64,000 bases of DNA from Candidatus Melainabacteria bacterium (GTDB lineage Bacteria > Cyanobacteriota > Vampirovibrionia > Gastranaerophilales > Gastranaerophilaceae), in NCBI GenBank assembly GCA_003258795.1, contig QHMH01000008.1:62001-126000 (forward strand). The letters are read 5' to 3'. Below the pieces are notes generated by a model, which saw only the letters and a list, made by a program, of their open reading frames with translations, was not told the DNA's origin and did no database searches. The position numbers and the translations under genes are program-made. Shown piece after piece: positions 43,792-52,179 of the stretch (its first letter is position 1; every line of letters begins with the position of its first letter).

Positions 43792-45600
43792 ATGAAATTG
43801 GATACATTGTGGAGTATGACAACAACAATAAGAGAGGCCGAGAGAATTCCTGCTTTTCTAAAGACTGCAAAAGAAATTGAAAATGAAGAATGGAATACTG
43901 ATACACAAATAAAATTTCAAATACTCCTTATTAAAAATAGAGAGTATTTAAATACTGATTCCACGCAAACTTTTAATGGGCTAAGTGAAAACCAAATAAA
44001 CTTATTGAAAGACAAAACTATAAATATGTCATATGAACAAGCAGAGGATATATTTAATACAAAAAATTATAGTGATCCTCCAATGCGTGGCAGACAGTCT
44101 ATGTCTCCATTAGAAAAATTAGGATTGGTAGATAGAAGCAATAGAAAAATTGTCATAACTGATGTCGGAAATAAATTACTTAATAACGAAATTACATTTG
44201 ATGAATTTATGTTTGAACAATTACTAAAATTACAATACCCAAACGCTGTTGAGACCGAGCGCAGAACATGGAACTCAAAACCATTTGTAAATACATTGAG
44301 GCTTATTAAAAAAGTTAATGAATTATGCATACAAAGAGGGATGAAAGTAAAAGGTCTTACAAAGATTGAGTTCGGTATATTTGCATTGTCATTAAAAAAC
44401 TATACTGAGGTTGACAATGTTGCTCAAAAAGTAATTAATTTCAGAATAAATTATGAATCAAAACCAGATAATGAAACTAAAGAAATATACAGAACGAGCT
44501 ATATCAGTCAATATTTATCTTCTTTTCAAAATCCAGAAAATAATACAAAAGAGTATACCGATAATATTATAAGATATATGCGCATTACTAAATATATTTA
44601 TATAAGAGGTAAATATGGAAATACCTGTATTGATATAGAGCCCCGAAGAATGGTTGAAATTAATTCTATTCTTGAAAATGATAATGGACAAGCTATTGAT
44701 ATGGAACATGCTGAATGGATTAGATATTTTGGGACATATGGAGCTTATGATTTACCATTTGATACAGTAGAGAAGTTAAAAGAAATACTACAAAATATCA
44801 TAATTGATATAAATATTTTAGAAAACAAGTTGAATATTGATAGAACGGCAATTACTATACCGGTTACAAAACCTGAACTAAAATCCAAAATTGCTGAATT
44901 AAGAGCATATCGTACTAAATTACAAAATTTAGAAATTAAGTATGACTATAATAATGACTTATCAAAAATCGATGAAGCGATAGAGGCGTTATCAAATATT
45001 AGAAATTTAGATTTAAAACCCTCAATAGCATTGGAAAAATGGACAAATGTTGCTTTAAATATAATTAATGATTCATTATTAATTAAACCCAATAGCATTG
45101 TTGGGGATGATAATGAGCCAACATTTACTGCCCCTGCTGGTGTTCCAGACATAGAGTGTTATTATGACGAATTTAATGCAACCTGCGAAGTAACAATGCT
45201 TTCAAGTAGGGATCAATGGTATAATGAAGGGCAACCTGTAATGAGACACTTAAGAGATTTTGAAACTGCCAATACAGATAAAGATTGTTACTGTTTATTT
45301 ATTGCTCCATCATTACATAGGGATACAATTAATACCTATTATCAAAGTATTAAATACGAATATGAAGGGGCAAAACAAAAAATTATACCACTTACAATAG
45401 CACAGTTAATAGAAATATTAAAAATTGTGGCTAAAGTAAAATCCGCAAATAAAGATTTTAAACATATATACATTAAAGAATTATATGATAATATCTTAAA
45501 TTCTATAACAAGTTCAGATTCTAACACATGGGTATCGGAAAAAATTCCTGCAATTTTAAATACTTGGAAAAATAATCTTGAAAGGTCAGTTGCCGCATAA
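43792..45600 (+). CDS. AlwI/BstNBI-family type IIS restriction endonuclease
   Basis: 602 aa, typical length. The N-terminal LWSMTTTIREAERIPAFL is the AlwI-family opening. N-terminal ~350 residues bind the target. The C-terminal cleavage domain has D453 (GVPDIECYY), E466 (ATCEVTML) and E479 (QWYNEGQP), spaced 13 and 13, with E-x-T replacing the usual E-x-K. Family enzymes recognise GGATC or GAGTC and cut a few bases away, one strand at a time unless dimeric. AAGGAG precedes ATG 43792; the stop overlaps the next gene (TAATG). Confidence 0.88.
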   Translation: MKLDTLWSMTTTIREAERIPAFLKTAKEIENEEWNTDTQIKFQILLIKNREYLNTDSTQTFNGLSENQINLLKDKTINMSYEQAEDIFNTKNYSDPPMRGRQSMSPLEKLGLVDRSNRKIVITDVGNKLLNNEITFDEFMFEQLLKLQYPNAVETERRTWNSKPFVNTLRLIKKVNELCIQRGMKVKGLTKIEFGIFALSLKNYTEVDNVAQKVINFRINYESKPDNETKEIYRTSYISQYLSSFQNPENNTKEYTDNIIRYMRITKYIYIRGKYGNTCIDIEPRRMVEINSILENDNGQAIDMEHAEWIRYFGTYGAYDLPFDTVEKLKEILQNIIIDINILENKLNIDRTAITIPVTKPELKSKIAELRAYRTKLQNLEIKYDYNNDLSKIDEAIEALSNIRNLDLKPSIALEKWTNVALNIINDSLLIKPNSIVGDDNEPTFTAPAGVPDIECYYDEFNATCEVTMLSSRDQWYNEGQPVMRHLRDFETANTDKDCYCLFIAPSLHRDTINTYYQSIKYEYEGAKQKIIPLTIAQLIEILKIVAKVKSANKDFKHIYIKELYDNILNSITSSDSNTWVSEKIPAILNTWKNNLERSVAA

Positions 45601-46331
45601 TGGATTTTTTATACATGCCAAATGCTGATAATATGAATGAATTTTACTTTAAAATGAACCAAATGCCAGAAAGATGGTTTTACAAATCAACAAGATTATA
45701 CAGAGATTCATTAATTTTATATAAAAATTACCAACGTACAATTGATTTTTTTATAAAAGAACTAGATAAGTTAAAATTTTTCAAAAACCCTGACTCAAGA
45801 AGGTTGAAAGAACTAATATATGATATTTTAGTAGAACATCATAGAAGATATTTACCCGATTTCTGTAGTTACTATCTTTTATCAGCATTTTGTTTAGAAA
45901 ATTTAATAAAAGGTTATATTGTAATGCACAATATTGATTTTATAGGAGAATCAAGATTAAACAAAAAATTAAAAGAACATAATTTATATAAATTATGTTC
46001 CAACTATACTGATATAAAATTATCAGAAGATGAACAAATATTATTACAAAAATTAAGCGATTATTCAATAGCATACGGACGTTATCCTGTTAGTGCTACC
46101 GTTAACAAAAATATTCCATTTTATCTTCAACCCAATTACGATGTAAATTACACTGATTTATGCATTAAGTGTATTGCAAACCCTTATGTAAGTGATCATA
46201 AAATATACTTGCATATTTATAAAAAAATAAATTTATGCATTAAAAAGTATTATACAGAACAAAAACAATTAGAAAATTCTAAAAAAACATTTTCAGATGA
46301 ATTAAAATTCGCTTATTCGGAAACTAATTAA
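45600..46331 (+). CDS. HEPN-like helical protein coupled to the restriction operon
   Basis: 243 aa, all-helical. YYLLSAFCLENLIKGYIV is a HEPN-type helix, followed by KKLKEHNLYKLC (the Hdl-like turn) and LQKLSDYSIAYGRYP, a pattern common in HEPN-fold toxins and abortive-infection proteins (AbiV-like). A canonical R-x4-6-H RNase motif is not evident. The start overlaps the endonuclease stop by one base, so it is translated with it. It could be an accessory that triggers when restriction fails, or a docking subunit; both are inference. Confidence 0.5.
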   Translation: MDFLYMPNADNMNEFYFKMNQMPERWFYKSTRLYRDSLILYKNYQRTIDFFIKELDKLKFFKNPDSRRLKELIYDILVEHHRRYLPDFCSYYLLSAFCLENLIKGYIVMHNIDFIGESRLNKKLKEHNLYKLCSNYTDIKLSEDEQILLQKLSDYSIAYGRYPVSATVNKNIPFYLQPNYDVNYTDLCIKCIANPYVSDHKIYLHIYKKINLCIKKYYTEQKQLENSKKTFSDELKFAYSETN

Positions 46332-46722
46332 AATAGTGCTTAAAATTAATAAACATTGATTTTAACAAAATATGTATGATTTCTGTTAAATATCATGTTT
46401 ATTTGTGAAATTTTTCTGCTTTTATTTTTCTTTTAAACAGTTTTTTTGAGTCAATAGGTGAGGAAGAAGCATGAAAAAGTTATCCTTAATATATTAGAGT
46501 TTTTACTCTAAACTTAAATCTGATCCTTAATCTTACTTTGGTTAATCTGTCTACAATGTCCACAAATTTATAACGACATAAAGATAATGAGTAAATTTAA
46601 ATTACTACATAGAAAAAATATCCTCCCCTGTTCAAAACCTGTTCAAAATCGTTCTCATTTGATTTTTATTAATTATTGGTTAATTTATACTCTAAAAAAA
46701 TAAAACTCCGAAAAATGGAGTT
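46332..46722. other. 391-bp AT-rich gap with palindromes and direct repeats
   Basis: No convincing gene. It holds the palindrome TTAGAGT-TTTT-ACTCTAA (46494-46511), a tandem CCTGTTCAAAA direct repeat near 46625-46648 and a TGTCGTTATAA string on the minus strand near 46570. Part of the repeat (CTGTTCAAAA) recurs near 51040 beyond the other end of the Mu-like element. It may contain the left end and transposase-binding sites of that element. Confidence 0.4.
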
Positions 46723-46724
46723 TT
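46702..46724 (-). terminator. terminator of the transposition operon
   Basis: AAAACTCC, a 7-nt loop and GGAGTTTT with T's following on the minus strand. It overlaps the stop of the 64-aa HTH gene. Confidence 0.8.
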
Positions 46725-46917
46725 AAAATAATTTTCTGTAATTCAATCCAAGTTCAAGTGCTAAAAATATTTCAAATTTACAACTATATCTTTCACCATT
46801 AATTAATCTTGTAACATAAGATTCTGAAATTTCTAAATGTTTTGCAATTTTCTTTTGGTTATATCTTTTTCGTTTCATCAAAATTCTAATTGTTTCTTCT
46901 CTTTTCTTTAAAAACAT
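46723..46917 (-). CDS. small HTH DNA-binding protein
   Basis: 64 aa. An XRE/Cro-type helix-turn-helix occupies most of the protein: KRYNQKKIAKHLEISESYVTRL, here positions about 17-38. AAGGAG precedes ATG 46917. The gene overlaps the end of the integrase-like gene by 10 bp and closes the transposition operon with a terminator. It probably regulates the element, as Ner or Cro do in Mu-like phages; the target site is unknown. Confidence 0.75.
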   Translation of the reverse strand: MFLKKREETIRILMKRKRYNQKKIAKHLEISESYVTRLINGERYSCKFEIFLALELGLNYRKLF

Positions 46918-47540
46918 TGATATACTCCTTGTTTAAACAATATTTGATTTATATTAAATTCATTTTTTGCACTCAATCTTTTTACTTGAAAATCAAAGTT
47001 ATTCTTAGTAAATCCATTATCCTTTGCATATTTTAAAATTTGTTTTAATAGAGCCATTGTATTTTTAAATCTTATTGGCGTTAAGTTTTGTTTTTCGCAA
47101 TATAAGTAAAATTCTTTAATAGTAGTAGAATCAATATCATCAAAATCCTTATCTTCAAAAAAGGGTAAGATGTTTTTATTAAATATTGATTGATAATTTC
47201 TCAAAGTGCTAGGTGAACAAAACTTTTTAGTATAATTAATCAAAAAATCTGTTACTAATTCAGAAAATTCAATTTTATCAAACTTGTTTAATGTCGGTAT
47301 AAATATTCCAAACTTTTCGGTCTTTTGTTTTTTAGTGTTTGAACTTTGTATAATATCCTTAATCATAGTTGGAATATGCTCAACATAAATATATCCTTGC
47401 GTATCTTGTTTTAAAGTTCCATTTTCAACTAATTCGTTCAAACATTTTTCTAATTTTTCTTTCTCCATTTCCGCGAGTAAAAATATTTCATCAGAAGTAA
47501 ATGCTTTTAATTTTTTAGATAAATAAATTATTTTTTCCAT
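46908..47540 (-). CDS. core-binding (SAM-like) integrase domain protein without catalytic domain
   Basis: 210 aa. Residues about 1-65 form a winged-helix-like start (LVENGTLKQDTQGYIYVEH). Residues 90-185 look like the N-terminal core-binding domain of tyrosine recombinases (SPSTLRNYQSIFNKNILPFF, KNTMALLKQILKYAKDNG). The catalytic R-H-R-Y domain is absent, as the frame ends 25 residues later at the start of the HTH gene. AGGAG precedes ATG 47540. It may be a decayed integrase, or a dedicated DNA-binding accessory of the Mu-like transposase. Confidence 0.6.
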   Translation of the reverse strand: MEKIIYLSKKLKAFTSDEIFLLAEMEKEKLEKCLNELVENGTLKQDTQGYIYVEHIPTMIKDIIQSSNTKKQKTEKFGIFIPTLNKFDKIEFSELVTDFLINYTKKFCSPSTLRNYQSIFNKNILPFFEDKDFDDIDSTTIKEFYLYCEKQNLTPIRFKNTMALLKQILKYAKDNGFTKNNFDFQVKRLSAKNEFNINQILFKQGVYQCF

Positions 47541-47548
47541 AACAACTC

Positions 47549-48238
47549 CTATTGAGATAATAACTGTACGTCTTTGATGTGAATTTCATCTATATCATTT
47601 GATTTTGCAAAGGTTTCGGCTTTGTTTATAATCTTCACTAATTGTCTAAATCTATTCCCAGATTTATAAACATATTCTATTGCATTGTCATCAAATTTAA
47701 CTTCAGACAATTCTGTAATTAAATTTTTAACATCATCTTTTAAAAATGGTTGATAATGCAAGATTTCAGACAATCTATAGTATAAATGTTTATATCTTTT
47801 CAACTTTTTATCTGCTAAACTCATACCGATTAAAATTATTGGTGTATGCGTTCTATCGTGAATATCTCGCAACATTTCAATTGCAGATTTTTCTTGCGTA
47901 AGATAATCAATTTCATCAACAATAATTATTCTTGGTTTTCTAATCAATTCTCTTACAATTTGGTCAAAAAGTTCAGATGTTCTGTAACTTGGAGTATCGC
48001 CAAGTTCTTTTGTTATTTCTTCAAGTAACCACCTTGTAGACATTGATTGCTTTGCACTAACATAAATTGCATCACTTTGATGATTTGCAACCCACCATAA
48101 CGCAGTTTGAGTTTTTCCAAGCCCTGGTTCTCCGTAAACTAAAACCATACCTGGAACACCTTCTGCTCTGGTTTGCAAATTTGTAGTCATAGTGATGAAG
48201 TTTTTCACATTTTTAGTTTTTACAAATTTTGGCTTCAT
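47549..48238 (-). CDS. MuB/TniB-like AAA+ ATPase, target selector
   Basis: 229 aa. Walker A YGEPGLGKTQTALWW near residue 35, Walker B RIIIVDEIDYLT near 110 and a C-terminal helical lid. MuB-type ATPases coat target DNA and deliver it to the transposase. I set the start at ATG 48238, which has AAGGAGG six bases upstream; a longer frame to 48361 overlaps the transposase gene and has no signal. The overlap with the transposase gene is then 26 bp. The gene precedes the integrase-like gene by 8 bp. Confidence 0.85.
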   Translation of the reverse strand: MKPKFVKTKNVKNFITMTTNLQTRAEGVPGMVLVYGEPGLGKTQTALWWVANHQSDAIYVSAKQSMSTRWLLEEITKELGDTPSYRTSELFDQIVRELIRKPRIIIVDEIDYLTQEKSAIEMLRDIHDRTHTPIILIGMSLADKKLKRYKHLYYRLSEILHYQPFLKDDVKNLITELSEVKFDDNAIEYVYKSGNRFRQLVKIINKAETFAKSNDIDEIHIKDVQLLSQ

Positions 48239-50252
48239 GTTCCTCCTTGTCTTGATTAGTTTGCACTTTCCCTTTAAAATCATTTCCAAAAATCTCTTTA
48301 AATTCTTCTGTTGTTTCATATTCTTTAAACCACGCGACTTCTTTATCATTTGAAAATCCATTTTTCAAATGCCATTCATAACGTTCGTAGCGTGTTATAA
48401 ATTTTTTATTTGAAATATCTTCAATAACTTTTTCTTCCTGGTTATTGGAAAATATTTTATTTGTTTTTAGTTCAATTGCTTTGGTTGGCTTATTTTGCCA
48501 TTCCAAAGGTTTAATATGTTCTGACTTAAAGTGTTTTTGAACCTTCTTAACTGTTTGTTTTTCTAATGATTTTTGTTGTTTTAATGTTTGCTTTAATTCT
48601 TCTTGATCTTTAACATCACCTAAATATGCTGCCATAGGGTGAATTGGCATAACTCTGTTGGCATAACAGATAAATTCGTTATTTAGAGTGTAAACCTTAA
48701 TCTTAGTCAAATCTAAAAGACTATATTTTATTTGCACTCGCTCTTTTAATCCATATAAGCAATCGTTATAATAATCAGCATTTAAAAATCTTATGCCGTT
48801 ACGATTGATAGTCTTGATTTCTTTACTCATCATTAAATCGTCAAGTTTTTCTAAATCAATTCCAGAACCTTTACCACTTTCAAAAACTTCACCAATAGTT
48901 TTACCTTTAACATTCGGACATTCAAGACTTCTATAGTATTCCATATAGTAATCTAACATCTTAGAAAGTTGTTCTATTGTTGGAATAAAGTCATTGTGTA
49001 CTTTTTTATGGAATTTTTCATTTCTATTCAAATATGCTGGTTTATCCATAATATTTGCACCAACAAAACTTGGCATTAATCGTTCAAAGCCGTCTTGCAA
49101 TTCTCTAAAAAATCTTTCGATAACCTTTGCTCTTGCGTTGTATGGTTGTGCAAATACAGGAATAATTCCTAATTTGTCAAATAAGCCTTGAATACCACAT
49201 TCTTGCAAATTACCTTTGAAGAATTTACTCTTAAATGCTTTACCATTATCTTGATAACAAATTTTAGGAATTTTTCCTAAATTAATAATAGAATTCCTTA
49301 ATGCAGAAGTTATTGCTTGAGTATTTTCTTCAAGCATAATTTCATATCCTACAAGTGCAGTTGATTTCCAATCTAAATAACCAATTAGTGTCGGACGACA
49401 AGGCTTTCCTGTATATGGATTTATACATTGTACTGCTAATCTATGACCATCTGCGACAAGCACATCTCCAACTTCTAGTTTGGAAATATCTCGTTTAATA
49501 TATGGTTCAACTTTATCCCGTAAGGCTTTTTGACCTTCTCTTGCAAATATCCATTCGTCATAATGTTTATTTCTATAATTATTTGCAAATCGTCTAAAAG
49601 TTTGCACCGAACTTGGAGAATCCAATCCTCGTTTTGACAGAATATGCTTTGTTAATCTTGTTGCTTTTCCAATGTTTACTTTATTTGGTGATAACAACAA
49701 TGATTTAAAAACAATAAGTTCATTTTGAGTTAATTTTGCACTATGTTCTTTTTCTCCATAATCATATTTTGGAATTAAATTCTCAAAATTATTGTTGTTT
49801 TTAATTTCTTTTTGCCATCTATAAATTGTTCCGACAGCAACATGTCCTAATATTTTGTATAAGGCAGAATATATTTCACCTTTGTTGTATATTTCAAGAA
49901 AAACTTTACCAGATTCAGTTTTCTTTAATGAAGAATTTTTAATATAATCAACCCACAGGTTTACTAAATCATATCTTGCTAATGCAATTTGTTTTGCTTT
50001 TGTTGGATATTGAGTAATTTTTTGCAAACTTGGTTCCACTTTATTCTCAAAGTTATTTTTCGTCTTCTCAAAATTGATAACATTTTGAAGATTGTAATCA
50101 AGTGATTCTACAAGTATTTCATACTTTGCGCCAGTTGTTCCGTCAACCATACGAGTTACATATTTATTTTGGTTGACAGCTTTACGAACGGCACGTTCCG
50201 TAACCCCTTTTATACTTGCTAAATCTTTAACTGATATCCAATCTTTTGTCAA
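48213..50252 (-). CDS. Mu-type DDE transposase
   Basis: 679 aa. An N-terminal Mu-like DNA-binding helix-turn-helix (SVKDLASIKGVTERAVRKAV) and a second HTH near residue 135 precede the integrase catalytic core. The catalytic residues are D268 (LVADGHR), D335 (CYQDNGKAF) and E379 (KVIERFFREL). The D-to-D spacing and size match MuA (663 aa). A C-terminal region about 530-679 is charged and likely contacts the ATPase. TTG start at 50252 with AAGGAG upstream. It leads the leftward transposition operon and is divergent from a CI-like repressor. Confidence 0.92.
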   Translation of the reverse strand: MTKDWISVKDLASIKGVTERAVRKAVNQNKYVTRMVDGTTGAKYEILVESLDYNLQNVINFEKTKNNFENKVEPSLQKITQYPTKAKQIALARYDLVNLWVDYIKNSSLKKTESGKVFLEIYNKGEIYSALYKILGHVAVGTIYRWQKEIKNNNNFENLIPKYDYGEKEHSAKLTQNELIVFKSLLLSPNKVNIGKATRLTKHILSKRGLDSPSSVQTFRRFANNYRNKHYDEWIFAREGQKALRDKVEPYIKRDISKLEVGDVLVADGHRLAVQCINPYTGKPCRPTLIGYLDWKSTALVGYEIMLEENTQAITSALRNSIINLGKIPKICYQDNGKAFKSKFFKGNLQECGIQGLFDKLGIIPVFAQPYNARAKVIERFFRELQDGFERLMPSFVGANIMDKPAYLNRNEKFHKKVHNDFIPTIEQLSKMLDYYMEYYRSLECPNVKGKTIGEVFESGKGSGIDLEKLDDLMMSKEIKTINRNGIRFLNADYYNDCLYGLKERVQIKYSLLDLTKIKVYTLNNEFICYANRVMPIHPMAAYLGDVKDQEELKQTLKQQKSLEKQTVKKVQKHFKSEHIKPLEWQNKPTKAIELKTNKIFSNNQEEKVIEDISNKKFITRYERYEWHLKNGFSNDKEVAWFKEYETTEEFKEIFGNDFKGKVQTNQDKEEHEAKICKN

Positions 50253-50344
50253 AATTTCTCCTTTTTTAGTATAAAAAATAGCATACTAAATCACACACAA
50301 CATTACCTCTGAATAGTGGTAAATTGAAGTGTTTTTCGGTATTT

Positions 50345-50452
50345 GTTTACTTTATTTCTTACAAAGTTTAAACAGTATTTGTAAACTAAATAGTTGCTTT
50401 TTTGTCAACTCTGTGATATATTTTTATTACAATATACGACTAATTAGTTTAC
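50345..50452. promoter_or_regulatory. operator region between repressor and transposase
   Basis: The 223-bp gap holds GTTTAC at 50345, the palindrome GTTTAAAC at 50366, GTAAAC at 50381 and GTTTAC at 50447, in both orientations, plus two TTGTCAAC-type strings. This looks like a multi-site phage-style operator bound by the repressor or the small HTH protein. Binding is inferred. Confidence 0.5.
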
Positions 50453-50475
50453 TTGTCAACCTATAAGGAAATATT

Positions 50476-51012
50476 ATGCAAGAATTTGAAAAAATAAAGA
50501 AAATTAGAACAACATTAAAACTTACTCAACAAGAAATGGCAGATGCTATTGGTGTAAGCAAACAATATTTCAGTAAGGTTGAGAATGGACATACAGAATT
50601 AAGTAAAGAAAAAGCAATGGTTCTTTGCCATGAATATGACATTTCATTAAATTGGCTTTTGTTAGATATTGGTTCAATGTTTGCAAATGATGTAGAAAAA
50701 AATGCTGAAACATTTAAAACAAATGTTGAAAATATATTAGATGCAAACCTTAATTTACTAATATTTTCATCTTATATAGAAAAGGCTTTTTCAATAATTA
50801 AAAATATTGATAATAATGCATCAATAAAAAATATTATTAAAACAGCAAGACTTGTTTTCATAAAAGATTTTTCAATAAGACGACTTCCTCTTTTAGAAGT
50901 TAAATCCGCCTTAGAAAAATTTGAAAACGAAGTAAAAGATTCTGAAGAATTTAAAACTAAGATTTTAGAAGAATATTATTGCGTTGTTATAGAAAATCAG
51001 AGTGAAAAGTAA
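50476..51012 (+). CDS. CI/XRE-type repressor of the Mu-like element
   Basis: 178 aa. An N-terminal XRE helix-turn-helix (LTQQEMADAIGVSKQYFSKVENG, positions about 16-38) is followed by NWLLLDIGSMF, the typical end of a phage repressor DNA-binding domain. A helical C-terminal half (about 75-178) may mediate multimerisation; no LexA-type Ser-Lys protease motif is seen. AAGGA precedes ATG 50476. Being divergent from the transposase gene, it most likely keeps the element quiet. Confidence 0.85.
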   Translation: MQEFEKIKKIRTTLKLTQQEMADAIGVSKQYFSKVENGHTELSKEKAMVLCHEYDISLNWLLLDIGSMFANDVEKNAETFKTNVENILDANLNLLIFSSYIEKAFSIIKNIDNNASIKNIIKTARLVFIKDFSIRRLPLLEVKSALEKFENEVKDSEEFKTKILEEYYCVVIENQSEK

Positions 51013-51530
51013 TTTTAGATTACTCTTTTTCTTGACTACTGTTCAAAATTCAACCCCATTTGTCTAAATTTTGGATAAATTTTTGCTGAAAAATTTTAAA
51101 AATATGCCTCAAAGCCACTAAAAATATTTCAAAATTACATTTTATTGACTTTGATTTGGTTCTTGAAATGGCTATGTTTTAAAATTTAAGGGGGAACTAA
51201 GTTCCTCCTTTGGTTCCACCTTGACCAAATTGGGCTTTCTCTGGGCTTTACGATAAATCGCTAAAATATAGATTATATTTATATTGTAGCCTAATAAAAA
51301 TTTCAATAGAAAATTTTCAAAGTCCAATTTGGGGTACCAAAAGAGACTTTTGGAGTACTTTTTATCAATTCTCAAAATTAGCCTTTATTCCAAACACAAA
51401 GCCAATCTCTACCCCATTTCCCTCTTTCTCATTCTTATATTATTATACAACTGTAATATTTTTCTTTGAAACATACATTTGTATAACTAAAAATAACATT
51501 GGTCAAAATTATAAAATTTTGCACAAAAAA
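51013..51530. other. 518-bp AT-rich gap
   Basis: No gene is supported. It contains imperfect hairpins (about 51188-51209, GGGGGAAC-TAA-GTTCCTCC) and CCAAAAG-AGA-CTTTTGG (about 51338-51354). A CTGTTCAAAA string near 51040 is shared with the 46.6-kb gap. It probably includes the right end of the mobile element and the flank of tRNA-Leu. Confidence 0.4.
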
Positions 51531-51616
51531 TGCCGATGGCCGGAGTCGAACCGGCACGTGGGGTGAACCACACCAGATTTTGAGTCTGGCACGTCTACCA
51601 ATTTCATCACATCGGC
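51531..51616 (-). tRNA. tRNA-Leu (anticodon CAA)
   Basis: 86 nt. The acceptor stem GCCGATG/CATCGGC with discriminator A, TGGTAG in the D loop, the anticodon stem CCAGA/TCTGG with loop CTCAAAA (anticodon CAA), a long variable arm as in class II tRNAs, and the T arm GCCGGTTCGACTCCGGC are all intact. CCA is not encoded; a T-run follows on the minus strand. tRNA-Leu genes, including E. coli leuX of the same anticodon, are frequent integration sites. The 5' end is shared with the tandem repeats next to it. Confidence 0.95.
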
Positions 51617-52000
51617 ATAAAATCTATTAAGTTTTCAAAGTTTTGCTTTAGTGATGAAATTGGTAGTCTATTTTAAGTTAGGCTACCCTCGCATGCCCTT
51701 TCAGGGAACCCCTCGGTCGCCAAGTCATCACATCGGCATAAAATTTATTAAGTTTTCAAAGTTTTGCTTTTGTGATGAAATTGGTAGTCTATTTTGAATT
51801 AGGCTACCCTCGCATGCCCTTTCAGGGGCCCCTCGGTCGCCAAGTCATCACATCGGCATAAAATCTATTAAGTTTTCAAAGTTTTGCTTTTGCGATGAAA
51901 TTGGTAGTCTATTTTAAGTTAGGCTACCCTCGCATGCCCTTTCAGGGAACCCCTCGGTCGCCAAGTCATCACATCGGCATAATCTATTAAACTTTCAAGA
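51604..52000. repeat. three tandem ~121-bp fold-back repeats derived from tRNA-Leu 5' end
   Basis: Units start at 51604, 51725 and 51845 (121, 120 and 121 bp), and a partial fourth begins at 51966. Each carries TCATCACATCGGC, the reverse complement of the first 13 nt of the tRNA. It also carries GTGATGAAATTGGTAG, nt 8-23 of the tRNA in the opposite orientation. The inverted copies pair as a 7-bp outer stem (GTGATGA/TCATCAC) around an 81-nt module with two more hairpins (GGTAGTC/GGCTACC and CCCT/AGGG). Copies differ at only a few positions, so amplification is recent. Confidence 0.8.
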
Positions 52001-52179
52001 ATTTTTGTTTTTCTCGGGGCTATCTTTTTGATATCTCCCTTGTGTTTATAATATCAAAAAAAAATATTATTTCAATATAAATTTTTATTTTTTTTATATT
52101 GTTTTTCCTTTTTACTTTAAAGGACAATTTATTTTTTCTTAATTCCTTTCAAAATACTAAAAAATATGGGGGAATGGGG

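Larger units (their letters stand above)
46700..51050. mobile_element. Mu-like transposable element (ends not defined)
   Basis: Repressor, transposase, AAA ATPase, integrase-like protein and HTH protein form one coherent unit with no phage structural genes, so it is a transposon or a transposable-phage remnant. I could not find certain terminal repeats or target duplications. The restriction and ABC-3C genes on the left could be cargo if the true left end lies near 37.6 kb. Confidence 0.6.

Noticed and set aside
48239..48361. Longer N-terminus for the MuB-like ATPase
   Set aside because: Overlaps the transposase gene by about 150 bp; the ATG at 48238 has a perfect AAGGAGG.
51172..51375. 67-aa open frame on the minus strand in the 51-kb gap
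   Set aside because: No ribosome binding site, low-complexity composition, hairpin sequence inside its 3' end and no recognisable domain.
51651..51731. A second tRNA gene within each repeat unit
   Set aside because: The 81-nt module has a 7-bp acceptor-like stem and TGGTAG, but no TTCRA T-loop and no anticodon arm of 5 bp with a 7-nt loop.
51604..52000. CRISPR array
   Set aside because: Units are whole ~121-bp tandem copies without unique spacers, and there are no cas genes.
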